NCBI GenBank assembly: GCA_025980665.1
Contig: JAICXC010000031.1
Location: forward strand, 1 to 46,111
Length of the DNA: 46,111 bases
Direction: 5' to 3'
Source of the DNA: Bryobacteraceae bacterium
Lineage (GTDB): Bacteria > Acidobacteriota > Terriglobia > Bryobacterales > Bryobacteraceae
Part shown: in pieces, positions 1-8,989 of the stretch
Layout of the letters: each line of letters begins with the position of its first letter
Numbering within the stretch: the stretch's first letter is position 1
Notes under the pieces: generated by a model
Told to the model about the DNA's origin: nothing
Database searches by the model: none
Seen by the model: the letters and a program-made list of their open reading frames with translations, nothing else
Translations under genes and position numbers: made by a program

Positions 1-937
1 CCATGCGAAATGCATCCGGCCGATACGTATCCATTAACTCCGCTGCGCCGACGTTGGCCGCGCCTACCATCCCGCGAATCCGGGCCAGAGTGATCTCCAG
101 TTTTTCCGGCTGCGGCGACGAGGGTAGAAATAAGCTGTGCTGCGTGGTGCGCGGGTCCACTGGTATCAGTTCGAGTTCGATCTTCTCAATGGGAGCTTGG
201 GGAGGCCTGTCACTCAGCTCCAGTTGCATGAGTTTCAGCAGCACACTGGAATCGAGCATGGGAATGGGGAGACGCAGTGTAACGGTATGGTCAGAAGTAC
301 GTTCCAATTGCAGCCGCAAGCGGATTTCATTGGTGAATCGCCCATGAAATCGCAAACGCTCGCAGAGTTCGTTTAATATCCGGGACAATAAAAACAGCAG
401 AGGCTCCAGTAAATCAATAGAATCTTCAAGGTCTTGCTGGTGGCGAAACACCAGTGGGTCCACACGATGACGCAACTGCCGATGCCCTGCCCCACGTGCG
501 AGTTGCTGCATGTAAGTACCTTCTTCACCCAGACGTGCAGCGACACCCAAAGGTGGAAGACCGGCCAACTCTCCGAATGTCCGGATACCCCAGAGGTCCA
601 AGGTTCGTGCGAACTCAGGTGACCCGCCCAAGAGATACGGTAGCAAGGGCGCAAGAATGGCAGCTTCACTGCCGGTGGGGAGAATGGTCACGCCAGCTAT
701 TCCTCGCGCTGCGTGAATAGCCGCATCAGGATTCGAAGCAATCGCCAGATTGGCGGCGATTCCGATCCGGCGCTGTATTTCAGAAGCGATTTGCTCCGGC
801 GTGCCGTAGATCCGGCGCAGGCCCCGGATATCGAATACAACGGTATCCAGCGAGGTCTCCTCTATTAAAGGAGAGAAGTGCCGGGCGCATTCCACCAACA
901 GTGGAAGATTGCCGGGAGTGTATAGACACGCGAACAT
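1..937 (-). CDS. imuB: ImuB-like Y-family polymerase homologue, 3' end outside the window
   Basis: My reverse-strand reading gives an uninterrupted frame from an ATG at 937 to the window edge (about 312 residues). It begins MFACLYTPGN and soon reaches VECARHFSPLIEE, VVFDIRGLRRIYG and LWGIRTFGELAGLPP, which match the palm/thumb region and little-finger linker of the ImuB branch of Y-family polymerases. ImuB proteins are non-catalytic adaptors that link ImuA and DnaE2 to the sliding clamp during lesion bypass. Here the usual N-terminal stretch of about 80 residues after the first strand, which would carry the first catalytic acids in active Y-polymerases, seems missing, fitting a scaffold role. 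It starts 4 nt after the imuA stop and is surely co-transcribed. The clamp-binding C-terminus is not in the window. Confidence 0.82.
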   Translation of the reverse strand, partial: MFACLYTPGNLPLLVECARHFSPLIEETSLDTVVFDIRGLRRIYGTPEQIASEIQRRIGIAANLAIASNPDAAIHAARGIAGVTILPTGSEAAILAPLLPYLLGGSPEFARTLDLWGIRTFGELAGLPPLGVAARLGEEGTYMQQLARGAGHRQLRHRVDPLVFRHQQDLEDSIDLLEPLLFLLSRILNELCERLRFHGRFTNEIRLRLQLERTSDHTVTLRLPIPMLDSSVLLKLMQLELSDRPPQAPIEKIELELIPVDPRTTQHSLFLPSSPQPEKLEITLARIRGMVGAANVGAAELMDTYRPDAFRM

Positions 938-941
938 ACAG

Positions 942-1607
942 CTATCGAAAGATGGTGAATCGCCGTTCCTGAGTCTGGTGATCCCGAATGTAATGGGCCG
1001 TTGCTTCGAAACCATCGAGAAGACAGCCCGGAAGCTGGCCTCGCCACAAAGCTCGACTTCGATTGAGTTGGATCTTGAGCACCGAGCAGGAGTGCGCGTG
1101 AATCCGCTGTCCCACTACAACCAGTGCTGTTCTGGTGTTCTCCACGGCGTGACGCAGCCGGAACCATACAGCCAACGGAATACGATGTACAACCTTTTCA
1201 GACGTATCGCCTAAATCGATAGCAACCAAGCCGAATCCTCCGGCTTGAGCCAACATATCCGCTGCCTTAAGCGCGTGCTCTGCGTTGCCGGCGCAACGCA
1301 CCCACAGAATTTGTGAAAGCCGTACTCCGGCTGCAGCGGCGCTTTCAGGGTCGAACGTATCTGCTACATCCAGGAGCGTGCAAAACTCCTGCTTCGAAGA
1401 AACAGTGGCAAGTAGGGAATACAGCAGTGAGGTGCGTCCAGAAGAAACAGGCCCAGCGATTTCGGTCAGTGCTCCCCGTGGAATCTCTCCCACTACTGAA
1501 AGCAAGGTTTCACTCTTAGCCTCCTTCTCCATCAGAAATGCGGCTTGCCAGCGGGAGGTGAGGATGGCCTGAATCTGCTCTCGAAGAAGTGTAGCGGTGC
1601 TTTCCAT
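942..1607 (-). CDS. imuA: ImuA-like RecA-fold mutasome protein
   Basis: A 221-residue protein starting at ATG 1607 (MESTATLLREQ); an upstream in-frame TTG at 1646 would overlap the dnaE2 start and is less likely. It resembles the ImuA/SulA-like RecA relatives: GALTEIAGPVSSGRTSLLYSLL near residues 45-65 is a P-loop-like segment in which the usual GK[ST] reads GRT, so ATP binding may be altered. ILWVRCAG and FGLVAIDLG follow as core strands. ImuA works with ImuB and DnaE2 in damage-induced mutagenesis. imuB follows after 4 nt, and dnaE2 is divergent across a 38-bp gap, so the three genes form one split mutasome cassette. Confidence 0.8.
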   Translation of the reverse strand: MESTATLLREQIQAILTSRWQAAFLMEKEAKSETLLSVVGEIPRGALTEIAGPVSSGRTSLLYSLLATVSSKQEFCTLLDVADTFDPESAAAAGVRLSQILWVRCAGNAEHALKAADMLAQAGGFGLVAIDLGDTSEKVVHRIPLAVWFRLRHAVENTRTALVVVGQRIHAHSCSVLKIQLNRSRALWRGQLPGCLLDGFEATAHYIRDHQTQERRFTIFR

Positions 1608-1608
1608 A

Positions 1609-1631
1609 TTCGCCTTATCTTCGCCTATACT
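1609..1631. promoter_or_regulatory. Divergent imuA/dnaE2 control region with direct repeat and -10
   Basis: The gap between imuA and dnaE2 holds two adjacent 11-bp units, TTCGCCTTATC (1609-1619) and TTCGCCTATAC (1620-1630), identical in the first seven bases. The second runs into TATACT (1626-1631), a good -10 for dnaE2 only 14 nt before its ATG, so the dnaE2 leader is very short. The TTC-to-TTC spacing of 11 bp equals that of direct-repeat SOS boxes of the GTTC-N7-GTTC kind known in alphaproteobacteria. That LexA binds here is an inference. Confidence 0.4.
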
Positions 1632-1645
1632 GGGATCGTACGTCA

Positions 1646-4600
1646 ATGCCCTCTTATTACGTAGAACTCCACGCCCGCTCGGCCTTCAGCTTCCTCCGCG
1701 GAGCCTGCATTCCAGAAGAGTTTGCCTACCGGTGCAGTAAGTTGGGACAGCAGGGAATGGCGTTGCTCGATGTCGATGGAGTGTATGGAGCGCCGCGCTT
1801 TCATCAAGCCATGAAGAAAGCTGGACACAACCCGCATCTGGGTGCGGAAGTCACCTGCACCGATGGCGCGCGTTATCCCTTGCTAGTCACCAGCCAGCGC
1901 GGATATCAAAACCTTTGCCGGATGATTTCACGCATGAAGTTACGCACGGCGAAACACCCTAAACCGGGGCAGGAACCGGCAGCAACCCGTGAAGAGTTGG
2001 CCGAGTTTTCAGAAGGACTGTTGTGTTTGACCGGCGCCGAAGATGGACCTTTGGCGCACGGGCTTAATAAGAAAGAAGGGCGCGCTGCCGTCGAACGTCT
2101 CCAGCAGATCTTCGGGCCTAAGAACGTCTACCTGGAATTGCAACGCCACTTCGATCGCGATGAAGAAGCTCGTAATCAGGCAGTGATTGAATTGGGACGC
2201 AGTATGGGGATACCATTGGTCGCAACCAATGGAGTGCATTACGCCGAGCCTGGCCAGCGCGAACGGTTGGATGTCTTCACTTGCCTGCGGCATCACGTCA
2301 CTTTAATGAATGCGGGGCGGCTCCTGGAACGCAACTCCGAACGGTATCCCAAATCTACGGAGGAGATGAATCGTCTGTTCGCCGATGTACCGGACGCCAT
2401 TGCCAATACGCTGCATGTGGCTTCGCGGCTTCAATTTACTCTGGCAGATCTCGGATACCAGTTCCCCCGCTATCCGGTTCCCGAAGGGGCGGACGAAGCC
2501 AGCTTTTTGCGCAAACAGACGCATGAATTTGCGCGAAAACGCTACAAGGAAGAGTATGAGAACGCTCATTCTCAGCTCGAAAAAGAATTGGCGCTCATCG
2601 ACAAACTGGGGTTCTCAGGATACTTTTTGATCGTTTGGGACATCGTTGAGTACTGCAAAAAACAGGGGATTTTGGTTCAAGGGCGCGGTTCGGCAGCCAA
2701 CAGCGCGGTGTGTTATGCGCTAGGAATCACCGCCATCGATCCCGTGAAAATGAAACTGCTGTTCGAGCGTTTCCTTTCGGAAAATCGTGGTAATGAATGG
2801 CCAGATATTGACCTCGATCTTCCTTCTGGTGATCAGCGTGAGAAGGCAATCCAATACGTCTACGATCGCTACGGCAAACTAGGCGCTGCCATGACTGCAA
2901 ATGTCATCACTTACCGCGGACGGTCTGCAGCGCGGGAAACCGGTAAAGTTCTGGGCTTTGATGAGCAGACACTCAGCAGGCTTTCCAAACTCGTACCCAT
3001 GTGGGGATGGACAGATTCCACAGACACACCGGAAAGACAATTCCGGGAAGCCGGGCTGGATCTTTCCGACAGGCGCGTTCGGAAGTTTATGGAGTTGGTA
3101 GTGGGATTACAGGATCTACCGCGTCACTTGGGCCAACACTCGGGCGGAATGGTGATTTGCCAGGATCAGCTCGATTCCGTGGTTCCTCTGGAACCCGCGA
3201 CCATGCCCGGCCGCGTGGTCGTGCAGTGGGACAAAGAAGACTGCGCAGACATGGGCATCGTGAAAGTCGATCTGTTGGGACTCGGCATGATGGCGGTGCT
3301 CGAAGAATCCATCGAACTTATCGAGCGGCACTACGGAGAAAAAGTCGATCTTGGGAAACTGCCTCCGGATGACGAGAAAGTGTATGGCGCATTGCAGCAG
3401 GCCGATACCATCGGGTTGTTTCAAGTGGAAAGCCGGGCACAGCAGGCATCGCTGCCGCGGATGAAGCCGAAGAATTTTTATGACCTCGTGGTACAAGTCG
3501 CCATTGTGCGGCCCGGACCCATCGAAGGGAAAATGGCGCATCCCTACCTATCCCGTCGCCAAGGGAAAGAAAAGGCGGAGCCACTGCATTCCTGCTTAAA
3601 TGAAATCCTGGAACGCACTTTAGGGGTTCCTTTATTTCAGGAGCAGCTTTTGCGCATGGCCATGGCCGCCGCTAATTTCACAGGAGGCGAGGCAGAAGAA
3701 CTGCGCCGAGCATTCGGCTTCAAGCGTTCCGAAAAACGCATGCGGGAAATCGAGGTCAAGCTGCGGGCTGGAATGAATAAAAAAGGCATCGCAGGCGACG
3801 CCCAGAACAAAATCGTAAAGGCAATCACTTCCTTCGCTTCGTTCGGTTTCCCTGAGTCGCATGCCGCTAGCTTCGCATTGCTAGCCTACGCCAGCGCGTA
3901 TCTCAGAACATACTATTTGGCGGCATTTACTTGTGCCTTGCTGAACAATCAGCCGATGGGTTTCTATCATGCTTCCACGTTGGTCAAAGACGCGCAACGC
4001 CACGGCTTGCGAGTACTGCCCGTGGATATCAACCGTTCGAGGGGTCTCTGCACCATCGAAGACTTTTGCCTTCGCCTTGGTTTCAATTATGTGCGCGGAT
4101 TACGCCGCCAGATCGCCGAGGCGATTGTGAGCGAGCAAGCTTTCTCCACGATTGACGATCTTGTCCGGCGTGTACCAGCGCTAAAGAAAGAGGAATTGAA
4201 TCAGCTGGCCGCCCTCGGCGCGCTCAACTCCATGGACGCACTGCATCGTCGCGACGCCTTGTGGAAGGCTTCGCGGGCATCCCAGCCTGTGGGCGACCTC
4301 CTGAATACTCTTCCTGAATCCGCGCCCGAAGCTCCGCTGCGCCCCATGACCAACGAAGAGCGCCTGGTGGCCGACAGCATCGGCACGGGGATGACCATCG
4401 GCAAACACCCTATGGCATACCGGCGAGTCGAAATGGACAAACTGCGAGTGACTCCTGCGGCCGGGCTTTCCTCCATCGTCAATGGCCGAACTGTGCGTGT
4501 GGCGGGCAACGTCATTGTGCGTCAACGGCCCGGCACTGCCAAAGGGATCACATTCATGAGCTTGGAGGATGAAACCGGAATTTCGAACGTAGTGATCATG

Positions 4601-4765
4601 CCGGATCTCTTCGAACAGCAGCGCCGGGAGATTCTCACTCATCCTTGGGTGATAGTAGAAGGACGAATTCAGAATATAGACAGTGTGATCCACATTCTGG
4701 CAGAACGCGTTTCTCCGCTGACGAACCCTCTGGAGATCAGCACGGGTTCGCACGACTTCCACTAA
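1646..4765 (+). CDS. dnaE2: Error-prone DNA polymerase DnaE2 (ImuC)
   Basis: A C-family polymerase of 1039 residues, the usual size for DnaE2/ImuC and shorter than replicative DnaE1. The N-terminal PHP domain starts [13 protein letters not shown]; the HxH pair of active PHP sites is HAR here, so metal-dependent proofreading is doubtful. The polymerase active site shows PDIDLD at residues 386-391 and a third acid in VKVDLLGLG near residue 542. A C-terminal OB fold (about 950-1030, [18 protein letters not shown]) replaces the longer DnaE1 tail. The protein carries out translesion synthesis with ImuA/ImuB. The ATG at 1646 lies 14 nt after a TATACT -10 with no clear Shine-Dalgarno, suggesting a leaderless or nearly leaderless message. 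Confidence 0.95.
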   Translation: MPSYYVELHARSAFSFLRGACIPEEFAYRCSKLGQQGMALLDVDGVYGAPRFHQAMKKAGHNPHLGAEVTCTDGARYPLLVTSQRGYQNLCRMISRMKLRTAKHPKPGQEPAATREELAEFSEGLLCLTGAEDGPLAHGLNKKEGRAAVERLQQIFGPKNVYLELQRHFDRDEEARNQAVIELGRSMGIPLVATNGVHYAEPGQRERLDVFTCLRHHVTLMNAGRLLERNSERYPKSTEEMNRLFADVPDAIANTLHVASRLQFTLADLGYQFPRYPVPEGADEASFLRKQTHEFARKRYKEEYENAHSQLEKELALIDKLGFSGYFLIVWDIVEYCKKQGILVQGRGSAANSAVCYALGITAIDPVKMKLLFERFLSENRGNEWPDIDLDLPSGDQREKAIQYVYDRYGKLGAAMTANVITYRGRSAARETGKVLGFDEQTLSRLSKLVPMWGWTDSTDTPERQFREAGLDLSDRRVRKFMELVVGLQDLPRHLGQHSGGMVICQDQLDSVVPLEPATMPGRVVVQWDKEDCADMGIVKVDLLGLGMMAVLEESIELIERHYGEKVDLGKLPPDDEKVYGALQQADTIGLFQVESRAQQASLPRMKPKNFYDLVVQVAIVRPGPIEGKMAHPYLSRRQGKEKAEPLHSCLNEILERTLGVPLFQEQLLRMAMAAANFTGGEAEELRRAFGFKRSEKRMREIEVKLRAGMNKKGIAGDAQNKIVKAITSFASFGFPESHAASFALLAYASAYLRTYYLAAFTCALLNNQPMGFYHASTLVKDAQRHGLRVLPVDINRSRGLCTIEDFCLRLGFNYVRGLRRQIAEAIVSEQAFSTIDDLVRRVPALKKEELNQLAALGALNSMDALHRRDALWKASRASQPVGDLLNTLPESAPEAPLRPMTNEERLVADSIGTGMTIGKHPMAYRRVEMDKLRVTPAAGLSSIVNGRTVRVAGNVIVRQRPGTAKGITFMSLEDETGISNVVIMPDLFEQQRREILTHPWVIVEGRIQNIDSVIHILAERVSPLTNPLEISTGSHDFH

Positions 4766-4777
4766 CGATCTCAGCAA

Positions 4778-4796
4778 ATGCCAGCGTCTATGGCAT
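4778..4796 (+). other. Small hairpin between dnaE2 and trxC
   Basis: ATGCCA and TGGCAT form a perfect 6-bp stem around a 7-nt loop in the 40-nt gap after the dnaE2 stop. No T-run follows, so it is not a classic intrinsic terminator. It may mark a processing site or be chance. Confidence 0.25.
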
Positions 4797-4805
4797 CGTA
4801 AAGTT

Positions 4806-5255
4806 ATGCTGGATGCGCAATTGATTACCTGTCCGAAATGCGGCGCCACCAACCGCGTGCCAACAGAAAAGATTGAGGCCGGTCTCCAACCCGTATGTGG
4901 AAAGTGTAAAGCGCCTCTTCCCTCGGCTTCCGGGAAACCGCTGGTCGTGACAGATGCGAGCTTTGCAGCCGAGGTTGAGCAGTCGCCTCTGCCGGTTCTA
5001 GTGGACATGTGGGCGCCCTGGTGCGGCCCCTGTCGCATAATCGCGCCAATGATCGACCAGTTGGCGGCGGAAATGGCGGGGCGCGCTCGCGTGGCGAAAT
5101 TAAATGTTGACGAGAATCCACTGACGGCAGCGCGATTTAACGTTCTCAGTATTCCCGCGTTATTGATCCTGAAGGGCGGTCAAGAGGTGGACCGAATGGT
5201 CGGTACGCAGCCTAAACAGGAAATCGTCAGGCGGCTCGAACGGCTGATGCGGTGA
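4806..5255 (+). CDS. trxC: Thioredoxin 2-type protein with N-terminal zinc ribbon
   Basis: A 149-residue cytoplasmic thiol-disulfide reductase of the TrxC (thioredoxin 2) type. Two CxxC pairs, C9/C12 and C31/C34, make the zinc ribbon typical of the family, and the thioredoxin fold follows with active site WCGPC (C73, C76) and the cis-proline segment [11 protein letters not shown]. The length matches E. coli TrxC. It lies 40 nt after dnaE2 on the same strand and may be read through from it. A link between oxidative-stress repair and the mutasome is possible but not shown. The ribosome site upstream is weak. A run of seven T follows the stop without an obvious stem. Confidence 0.93.
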   Translation: MLDAQLITCPKCGATNRVPTEKIEAGLQPVCGKCKAPLPSASGKPLVVTDASFAAEVEQSPLPVLVDMWAPWCGPCRIIAPMIDQLAAEMAGRARVAKLNVDENPLTAARFNVLSIPALLILKGGQEVDRMVGTQPKQEIVRRLERLMR

Positions 5256-5302
5256 GGCTTTTTTTCGAACAATGCTTAGATCGGGCCAGCTGACAATTAG
5301 GC

Positions 5303-5319
5303 AGTAGAATGATTCTACT
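5303..5319. promoter_or_regulatory. 17-bp perfect palindrome, possible operator
   Basis: AGTAGAAT and ATTCTACT face each other across a single G, giving a perfect odd palindrome in the 259-bp gap between trxC and the DUF6152 gene. With no loop it is better read as a protein-binding site than as an RNA hairpin. It lies about 100 bp upstream of the predicted -35 of the next operon. The binding protein is unknown. Confidence 0.3.
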
Positions 5320-5421
5320 CGCAAGAAGTTCCTTCAGGACCCAGCGGAGAAAGATCAGCCGACCTGGCGAGTAGTGCAGTTGAACCGCAAGTAGAGCATA
5401 GCCTTACGAGTGTTTGCCTTG

Positions 5422-5450
5422 TTGAACCTAGCCGCTCGCGGTGATACACT
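5422..5450 (+). promoter_or_regulatory. Probable sigma-70 promoter for the 5515-9459 operon
   Basis: TTGAAC (5422-5427) and TACACT (5445-5450) are separated by exactly 17 bp. Transcription would start near 5457, giving a leader of about 58 nt before the ATG at 5515, which has a good GAGGAG ribosome site. No other gene-sized frame exists in this gap. Confidence 0.45.
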
Positions 5451-5514
5451 CGGTTTGGTTTCTTATGGTGCTACTTTAATGGCATCTGAATGACAATTTG
5501 AGGAGAGTGCACGA

Positions 5515-5922
5515 ATGATCAGGCGAACTATCGGATTTGTGGCCTTGTCGTGCGGGTGGATCATGGCCAGTGGCTTGTTGCAGGCTCATCATTCCCTGGC
5601 CGGTGTCTACGATATGAAGGCCGAGAAAGAACTCACGGGGACCGTCGAAAAAGTGCAGTTTGTAAATCCCCACGGGTCGCTGACTATCTCGGTCAAGGGC
5701 GCGGATGGTACGCCGACCGAATGGGTGTTTACACTCGGCTCCGCCACGGCCCTCGCGCAGAGAGGGGTCGGCAAGACCGGTCCGAATGCTCTCCACACTG
5801 GGGACACCATTACCGTGAAGTGTATCCCCGCGAAGGACGGCCATCCGCTAGGTTTCCTCAAGTCGGTAACCTACGCTGACGGCCACGTCATCGTGGTTTC
5901 CGGCGGCGGTCCCAACGATTAG
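5515..5922 (+). CDS. DUF6152 family secreted protein
   Basis: A 135-residue exported protein. A signal peptide (MIRRTIGFVALSCGW, hydrophobic to about residue 24) precedes a mature start AHHSLAGVYD, the hallmark AHHS start of DUF6152 proteins. A small beta-rich domain follows (ELTGTVEKVQFVNPHG, HTGDTITVKCIPAKDG, LGFLKSVTYADGH), recalling an OB-like fold. These proteins are common in soil bacteria next to secreted hypothetical proteins and have no established function. It has a strong ribosome site and overlaps the upstream edge of the next gene region, so the two are co-transcribed. Confidence 0.8.
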   Translation: MIRRTIGFVALSCGWIMASGLLQAHHSLAGVYDMKAEKELTGTVEKVQFVNPHGSLTISVKGADGTPTEWVFTLGSATALAQRGVGKTGPNALHTGDTITVKCIPAKDGHPLGFLKSVTYADGHVIVVSGGGPND

Positions 5923-5939
5923 TGGCGAAGGGGAGCATC

Positions 5940-7814
5940 ATGACCTATCGACGAGGCATTGTTATCGCGATTGGACTCGTTCTCACTGTCGGCGCGCTAA
6001 TGACGGCCAGTGCGCAGGCGCCGGCCGGCGGACAAGGCAAGGGCGGCGGACAGGCGAAGGGCGGGGGACAAGGGAAAGGCGGGGGCCGCGGGGGCGCGCC
6101 GCTGTACACTCCTGCTCCCGGTGCGAAGGACCTGAAATCAGTTCTTTTCAACTGGGCCTGGTATATGGGCATGCTCCGAAGCAGCGACGAGCGAGACCTG
6201 CTCATGACGCTCGAGTACCAGGGCAAAGGCACCGTTCAAGTGGACGGACAGCCCTGCAATGTAACGAAGTATCGAACCAGCATCAGCTACCAGACGTCCG
6301 GCGAGCGGATTCAGTACACGGGCACTCGGCCCAATGGCCAGGCGTGCTCCAATGTCGAAGTCCTCAGTGGAGCGTATGCCTGGAACGAAGACATTCCTGG
6401 TGCCGAACTCGTCCCCGGTAAAGGCAAGGCGACGCCGATGCCCGCGACTGTAGAGGAGCGGATGATTCGCCTGTGGGCAAGTCCGCAGGGTGCGTTCAAG
6501 GGCGCGATGGCGGGCACAAGTGATCCACCCGAAATGGCGCCCAGGCCGCAACTGGTACCTGCTAACGTCTCGGTGGCCGGGAAAACCTCCGTCGCGTGGG
6601 AAGGCAATAAGCCCGTCGTGACGTTCCCTATTCCGGGCGTCCCCAACGCGATCGCAAGCGCGACGCTCAACGACAAGTTCATGGCGGAGCGCGTCGTGGT
6701 GAAGCAGGGAGCGAAGACTTACGAGTTCACCTACAGCAACTACAAAGACTGGAACAATCCGCTGAATCCGGCGGAGGCGTTCTACGCGGGCAGGATGATC
6801 GAGAAACAGAACGGTGCCGTCGTCCGCGACATTACGACGACGCTGACGGAAGTGGCCCAGATGTATGTCGTGATGCCGGTTCCGGCAAGCGTCAAGGCGG
6901 CGATCAAGCCAACGAATCAGCCTCCCAACTGGACTCTGAATGCGAACGCACCCGCCGCACCTGCGAGGCAGACTGCGGCCGTGGCAACCCCGCGGCTGGC
7001 CGACGGACATCCGGATATGACAGGGAACTGGGGTGGCCCTCAGGGTCCAATTGGGGGTGGGGGAAACCGCCGATGTGGTCCAACACAGACGCCGGATGGG
7101 GGAATCAACCCTGGGACTGGCTGTAAAACCCCAATGGACAACTTCTGGGTGGATTATGAGTGGATCTCGCCCTCGCGCTTTGGTTTGACAGGCAACACCG
7201 GGGAGGCATTGAAGCCGAGTCATCCCATGTACAAACCCGAGTTTTGGGACAAGATTCAGGAACTCGATCAGTGGACGAACAAGGAAGATCCAATCATGAC
7301 CTGTCAGCCGATGGGACTCCCGCGGGAGGGTACACCATCGCGCATTATCCAGTCGCCGACCGACATCGTCTTTTTTTATACAACCAGCGATTACGGCGGT
7401 GGAAACATGGAATTCCGCGACATTCCGATCGACACCGGCCAACGTAACGCCCAAGGGCTCACGCTTGAGCAGGTCCGGAGTAAGTCGGTCGAAGCCTTTT
7501 ACATGGGGTCGTCGATCGCCAAATGGCAGGGCGACACGCTGGTGATCGATTCCACCAACTTCGTCGATACAACCTGGTTCGGACGCGGCGGCCTGTTCCA
7601 TTCCGCCGACATGCACATGGTCGAGAAGTTCACGCGGAAGGGCGATGAGATTCTTTACCAGGCGACCATTGAGGACCCGGATGTCCTGATCGAGCCGTGG
7701 GTGATGCCGGACAAGATTCTGCGGCTGCGAGCTGGCGCGCCACAAGTAATCCATGAGCGCGCGTTTTGCGAGGTGTACGAACAGGGGAACGTATCCACCC
7801 AGCTTCGGCACTAA
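5940..7814 (+). CDS. Large secreted protein with Gly/Lys-rich linker and QW-family C-terminal domain
   Basis: I start this 624-residue protein at ATG 5940, which has a GGGGA ribosome site; the GTG at 5922 lacks one. Residues 1-25 are a signal peptide, and 30-52 a low-complexity GGQGKGGGQAKGGG stretch. Residues about 60-340 form a domain I do not recognise (NWAWYMGMLRSSDERDLLM). From about 350 the sequence resembles the secreted family also encoded at 33805, 37579 and 43290: ADGHPDMTGNW, a cysteine before the core, AKWQGDTLVIDSTNFVDTTWF, SADMHMVEKFTRKGDE and TIEDPDVLIEPW. No enzyme motif is evident. It is the second gene of an operon with the DUF6152 protein; a domain that binds or processes a periplasmic substrate is plausible but unproven. 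Confidence 0.75.
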   Translation: MTYRRGIVIAIGLVLTVGALMTASAQAPAGGQGKGGGQAKGGGQGKGGGRGGAPLYTPAPGAKDLKSVLFNWAWYMGMLRSSDERDLLMTLEYQGKGTVQVDGQPCNVTKYRTSISYQTSGERIQYTGTRPNGQACSNVEVLSGAYAWNEDIPGAELVPGKGKATPMPATVEERMIRLWASPQGAFKGAMAGTSDPPEMAPRPQLVPANVSVAGKTSVAWEGNKPVVTFPIPGVPNAIASATLNDKFMAERVVVKQGAKTYEFTYSNYKDWNNPLNPAEAFYAGRMIEKQNGAVVRDITTTLTEVAQMYVVMPVPASVKAAIKPTNQPPNWTLNANAPAAPARQTAAVATPRLADGHPDMTGNWGGPQGPIGGGGNRRCGPTQTPDGGINPGTGCKTPMDNFWVDYEWISPSRFGLTGNTGEALKPSHPMYKPEFWDKIQELDQWTNKEDPIMTCQPMGLPREGTPSRIIQSPTDIVFFYTTSDYGGGNMEFRDIPIDTGQRNAQGLTLEQVRSKSVEAFYMGSSIAKWQGDTLVIDSTNFVDTTWFGRGGLFHSADMHMVEKFTRKGDEILYQATIEDPDVLIEPWVMPDKILRLRAGAPQVIHERAFCEVYEQGNVSTQLRH

Positions 7815-7859
7815 AAGTGGCCATGAGCCACTGCCGTTCGAGTGCTGGGCCGACCTCGG

Positions 7860-7900
7860 CGAGACCGTAGGCGTGACAACTGAGCACACCCGCGGTCTCG
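7860..7900 (+). promoter_or_regulatory. Long intercistronic hairpin just before the 7908 start codon
   Basis: CGAGACCG (7860-7867) pairs perfectly with CGGTCTCG (7893-7900). Inside it GGCGTG can pair with CACACC with one mismatch, leaving a 9-nt loop. The stem ends 7 nt before the ATG at 7908 and no Shine-Dalgarno lies between, so the structure would cover the initiation region. It could limit translation of the membrane genes, stabilise the upstream message or act as a weak terminator. Confidence 0.45.
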
Positions 7901-7907
7901 ATCTCTT

Positions 7908-8858
7908 ATGAACCTGAACCTGGCGCACGTACATCTTTTACTAAATCATTTCCCGACCATCGGCATGATCTTCGGGATCGGCCTGTTCATCGTGGCCCTC
8001 ATGACCAAAAGCGACCATCTAAAGAGCGCCAGCCTGGTCATCTTTTTTGGCATCGCCCTATTGTCCATTCCGACGTTTGCCTCAGGCACCGCCGCCGGGT
8101 TGGCGTTGCAGAAGACGCCCGAGGTCTCCAGGACCATGATCGACGCGCACGAGACTGCGGCGTTCGAGGCGCTCGGGGTCATGGAATTGACGGGCGCCTT
8201 AGCGTGGCTCGGACTGTGGCAGCGCCGGCGGCTCTCCCGCTTTCCGATGGGGACGTTGGTTGCGGTGCTACTTGCGGCGTCGGTGAGTTTCGGGCTGATG
8301 GGCCAGGCCGCAAGCATCGGTGGCGACATCCGGCATCCGGAGATTCGCACGGGTCCCACAGGAGTCCCCGTAGAAACCGCAACGACAACGCCCCCCCTGG
8401 CAAGAGTCATTGGGGACGCGATGGTAAATCTCAAGTGGGGCTGGCCAGCTAGCGAGACGGTTCATTTCATCGGACTTTCTCTCTTGTTCGGCGTGGTATT
8501 GCTGGTAGACCTGCGAATGCTGGGTTTTCTGAAGGGCATCCCATATTCGACGCTGCACCGGTTGTTACCTTGGGGAGTATTAGGTTTCGGCGTGAACGTG
8601 GTGACGGGCATATTGTTCTTCATCGGAGCTCCGCCGGATTTCTACGTCAACAACCCAGTCTTCATCTGGAAACTGGCGTTGATCCTGATAGCGGGAGCCA
8701 ACGCCCTGTACTTCACCGTCTTTGAGCATCCCTGGACCCTGAGAGCCGACGACACTCCGTCGGTGGTGGCGAAAGTGGCAGCGGCGTCTGGAATCTTGCT
8801 GTGGGTGGGCGTGATCTTCTGCGGTCAGATGTTGCCGTTCTTCGGGCACTCATTCTAA
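7908..8858 (+). CDS. Integral membrane protein, DUF2231-like N half and DUF6644-like C half
   Basis: A 316-residue polytopic inner-membrane protein with about eight hydrophobic segments. The first half (HVHLLLNHFPTIGMIFG, then a SGTAAGLAL segment) resembles the DUF2231-type heme/redox membrane proteins with conserved histidines. The second half (ETVHFIGLSLLFGVVLLVDLRML, GFGVNVVTGILFFIG, FIWKLALILIAGANALYF) resembles the protein encoded at 8986 in order and motif. That looks like a fusion of two membrane modules or an internal duplication. The histidines H10, H12 and H17 and those in later helices could bind heme. It overlaps the next small gene (TAATG), so it is translationally coupled. A role in electron transfer for the nearby secreted proteins is inference. 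Confidence 0.72.
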   Translation: MNLNLAHVHLLLNHFPTIGMIFGIGLFIVALMTKSDHLKSASLVIFFGIALLSIPTFASGTAAGLALQKTPEVSRTMIDAHETAAFEALGVMELTGALAWLGLWQRRRLSRFPMGTLVAVLLAASVSFGLMGQAASIGGDIRHPEIRTGPTGVPVETATTTPPLARVIGDAMVNLKWGWPASETVHFIGLSLLFGVVLLVDLRMLGFLKGIPYSTLHRLLPWGVLGFGVNVVTGILFFIGAPPDFYVNNPVFIWKLALILIAGANALYFTVFEHPWTLRADDTPSVVAKVAAASGILLWVGVIFCGQMLPFFGHSF

Positions 8859-8989
8859 TGGTTGGACCAGTAGATATTGTTATTGTGAGTCTGATTGCGA
8901 TTGGCGCTGTCGTGCTGATCGGGGTGCTGGGATATCTTATCGAAAAAGGAACGCAAGAAGGGAACCAAGAGGGGAACAAAGACAAGTGA
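8858..8989 (+). CDS. 43-residue single-pass membrane peptide
   Basis: A short frame starts at an ATG that overlaps the upstream stop (TAATG) and ends in a TGA overlapping the next start (GTGA), so it is coupled on both sides. It encodes one hydrophobic helix (IVIVSLIAIGAVVLIGVLGYLI) followed by a polar tail EKGTQEGNQEGNKDK with a near-repeat of QEGN. The tight packing between two membrane proteins argues that it is real and may be a small subunit of a membrane complex. No known family is recognised. Confidence 0.6.
   Translation: MVGPVDIVIVSLIAIGAVVLIGVLGYLIEKGTQEGNQEGNKDK

Noticed and set aside
5256..5275. Intrinsic terminator after the thioredoxin gene
   Set aside because: There is a run of seven T, but I could not find a stable stem just before it.
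6138..7934. A 598-codon open frame on the minus strand
   Set aside because: It is antisense to the secreted protein gene at 5940, has no signal peptide or domain, and is rich in Arg/His/Pro as expected for a shadow of a GC-rich gene.
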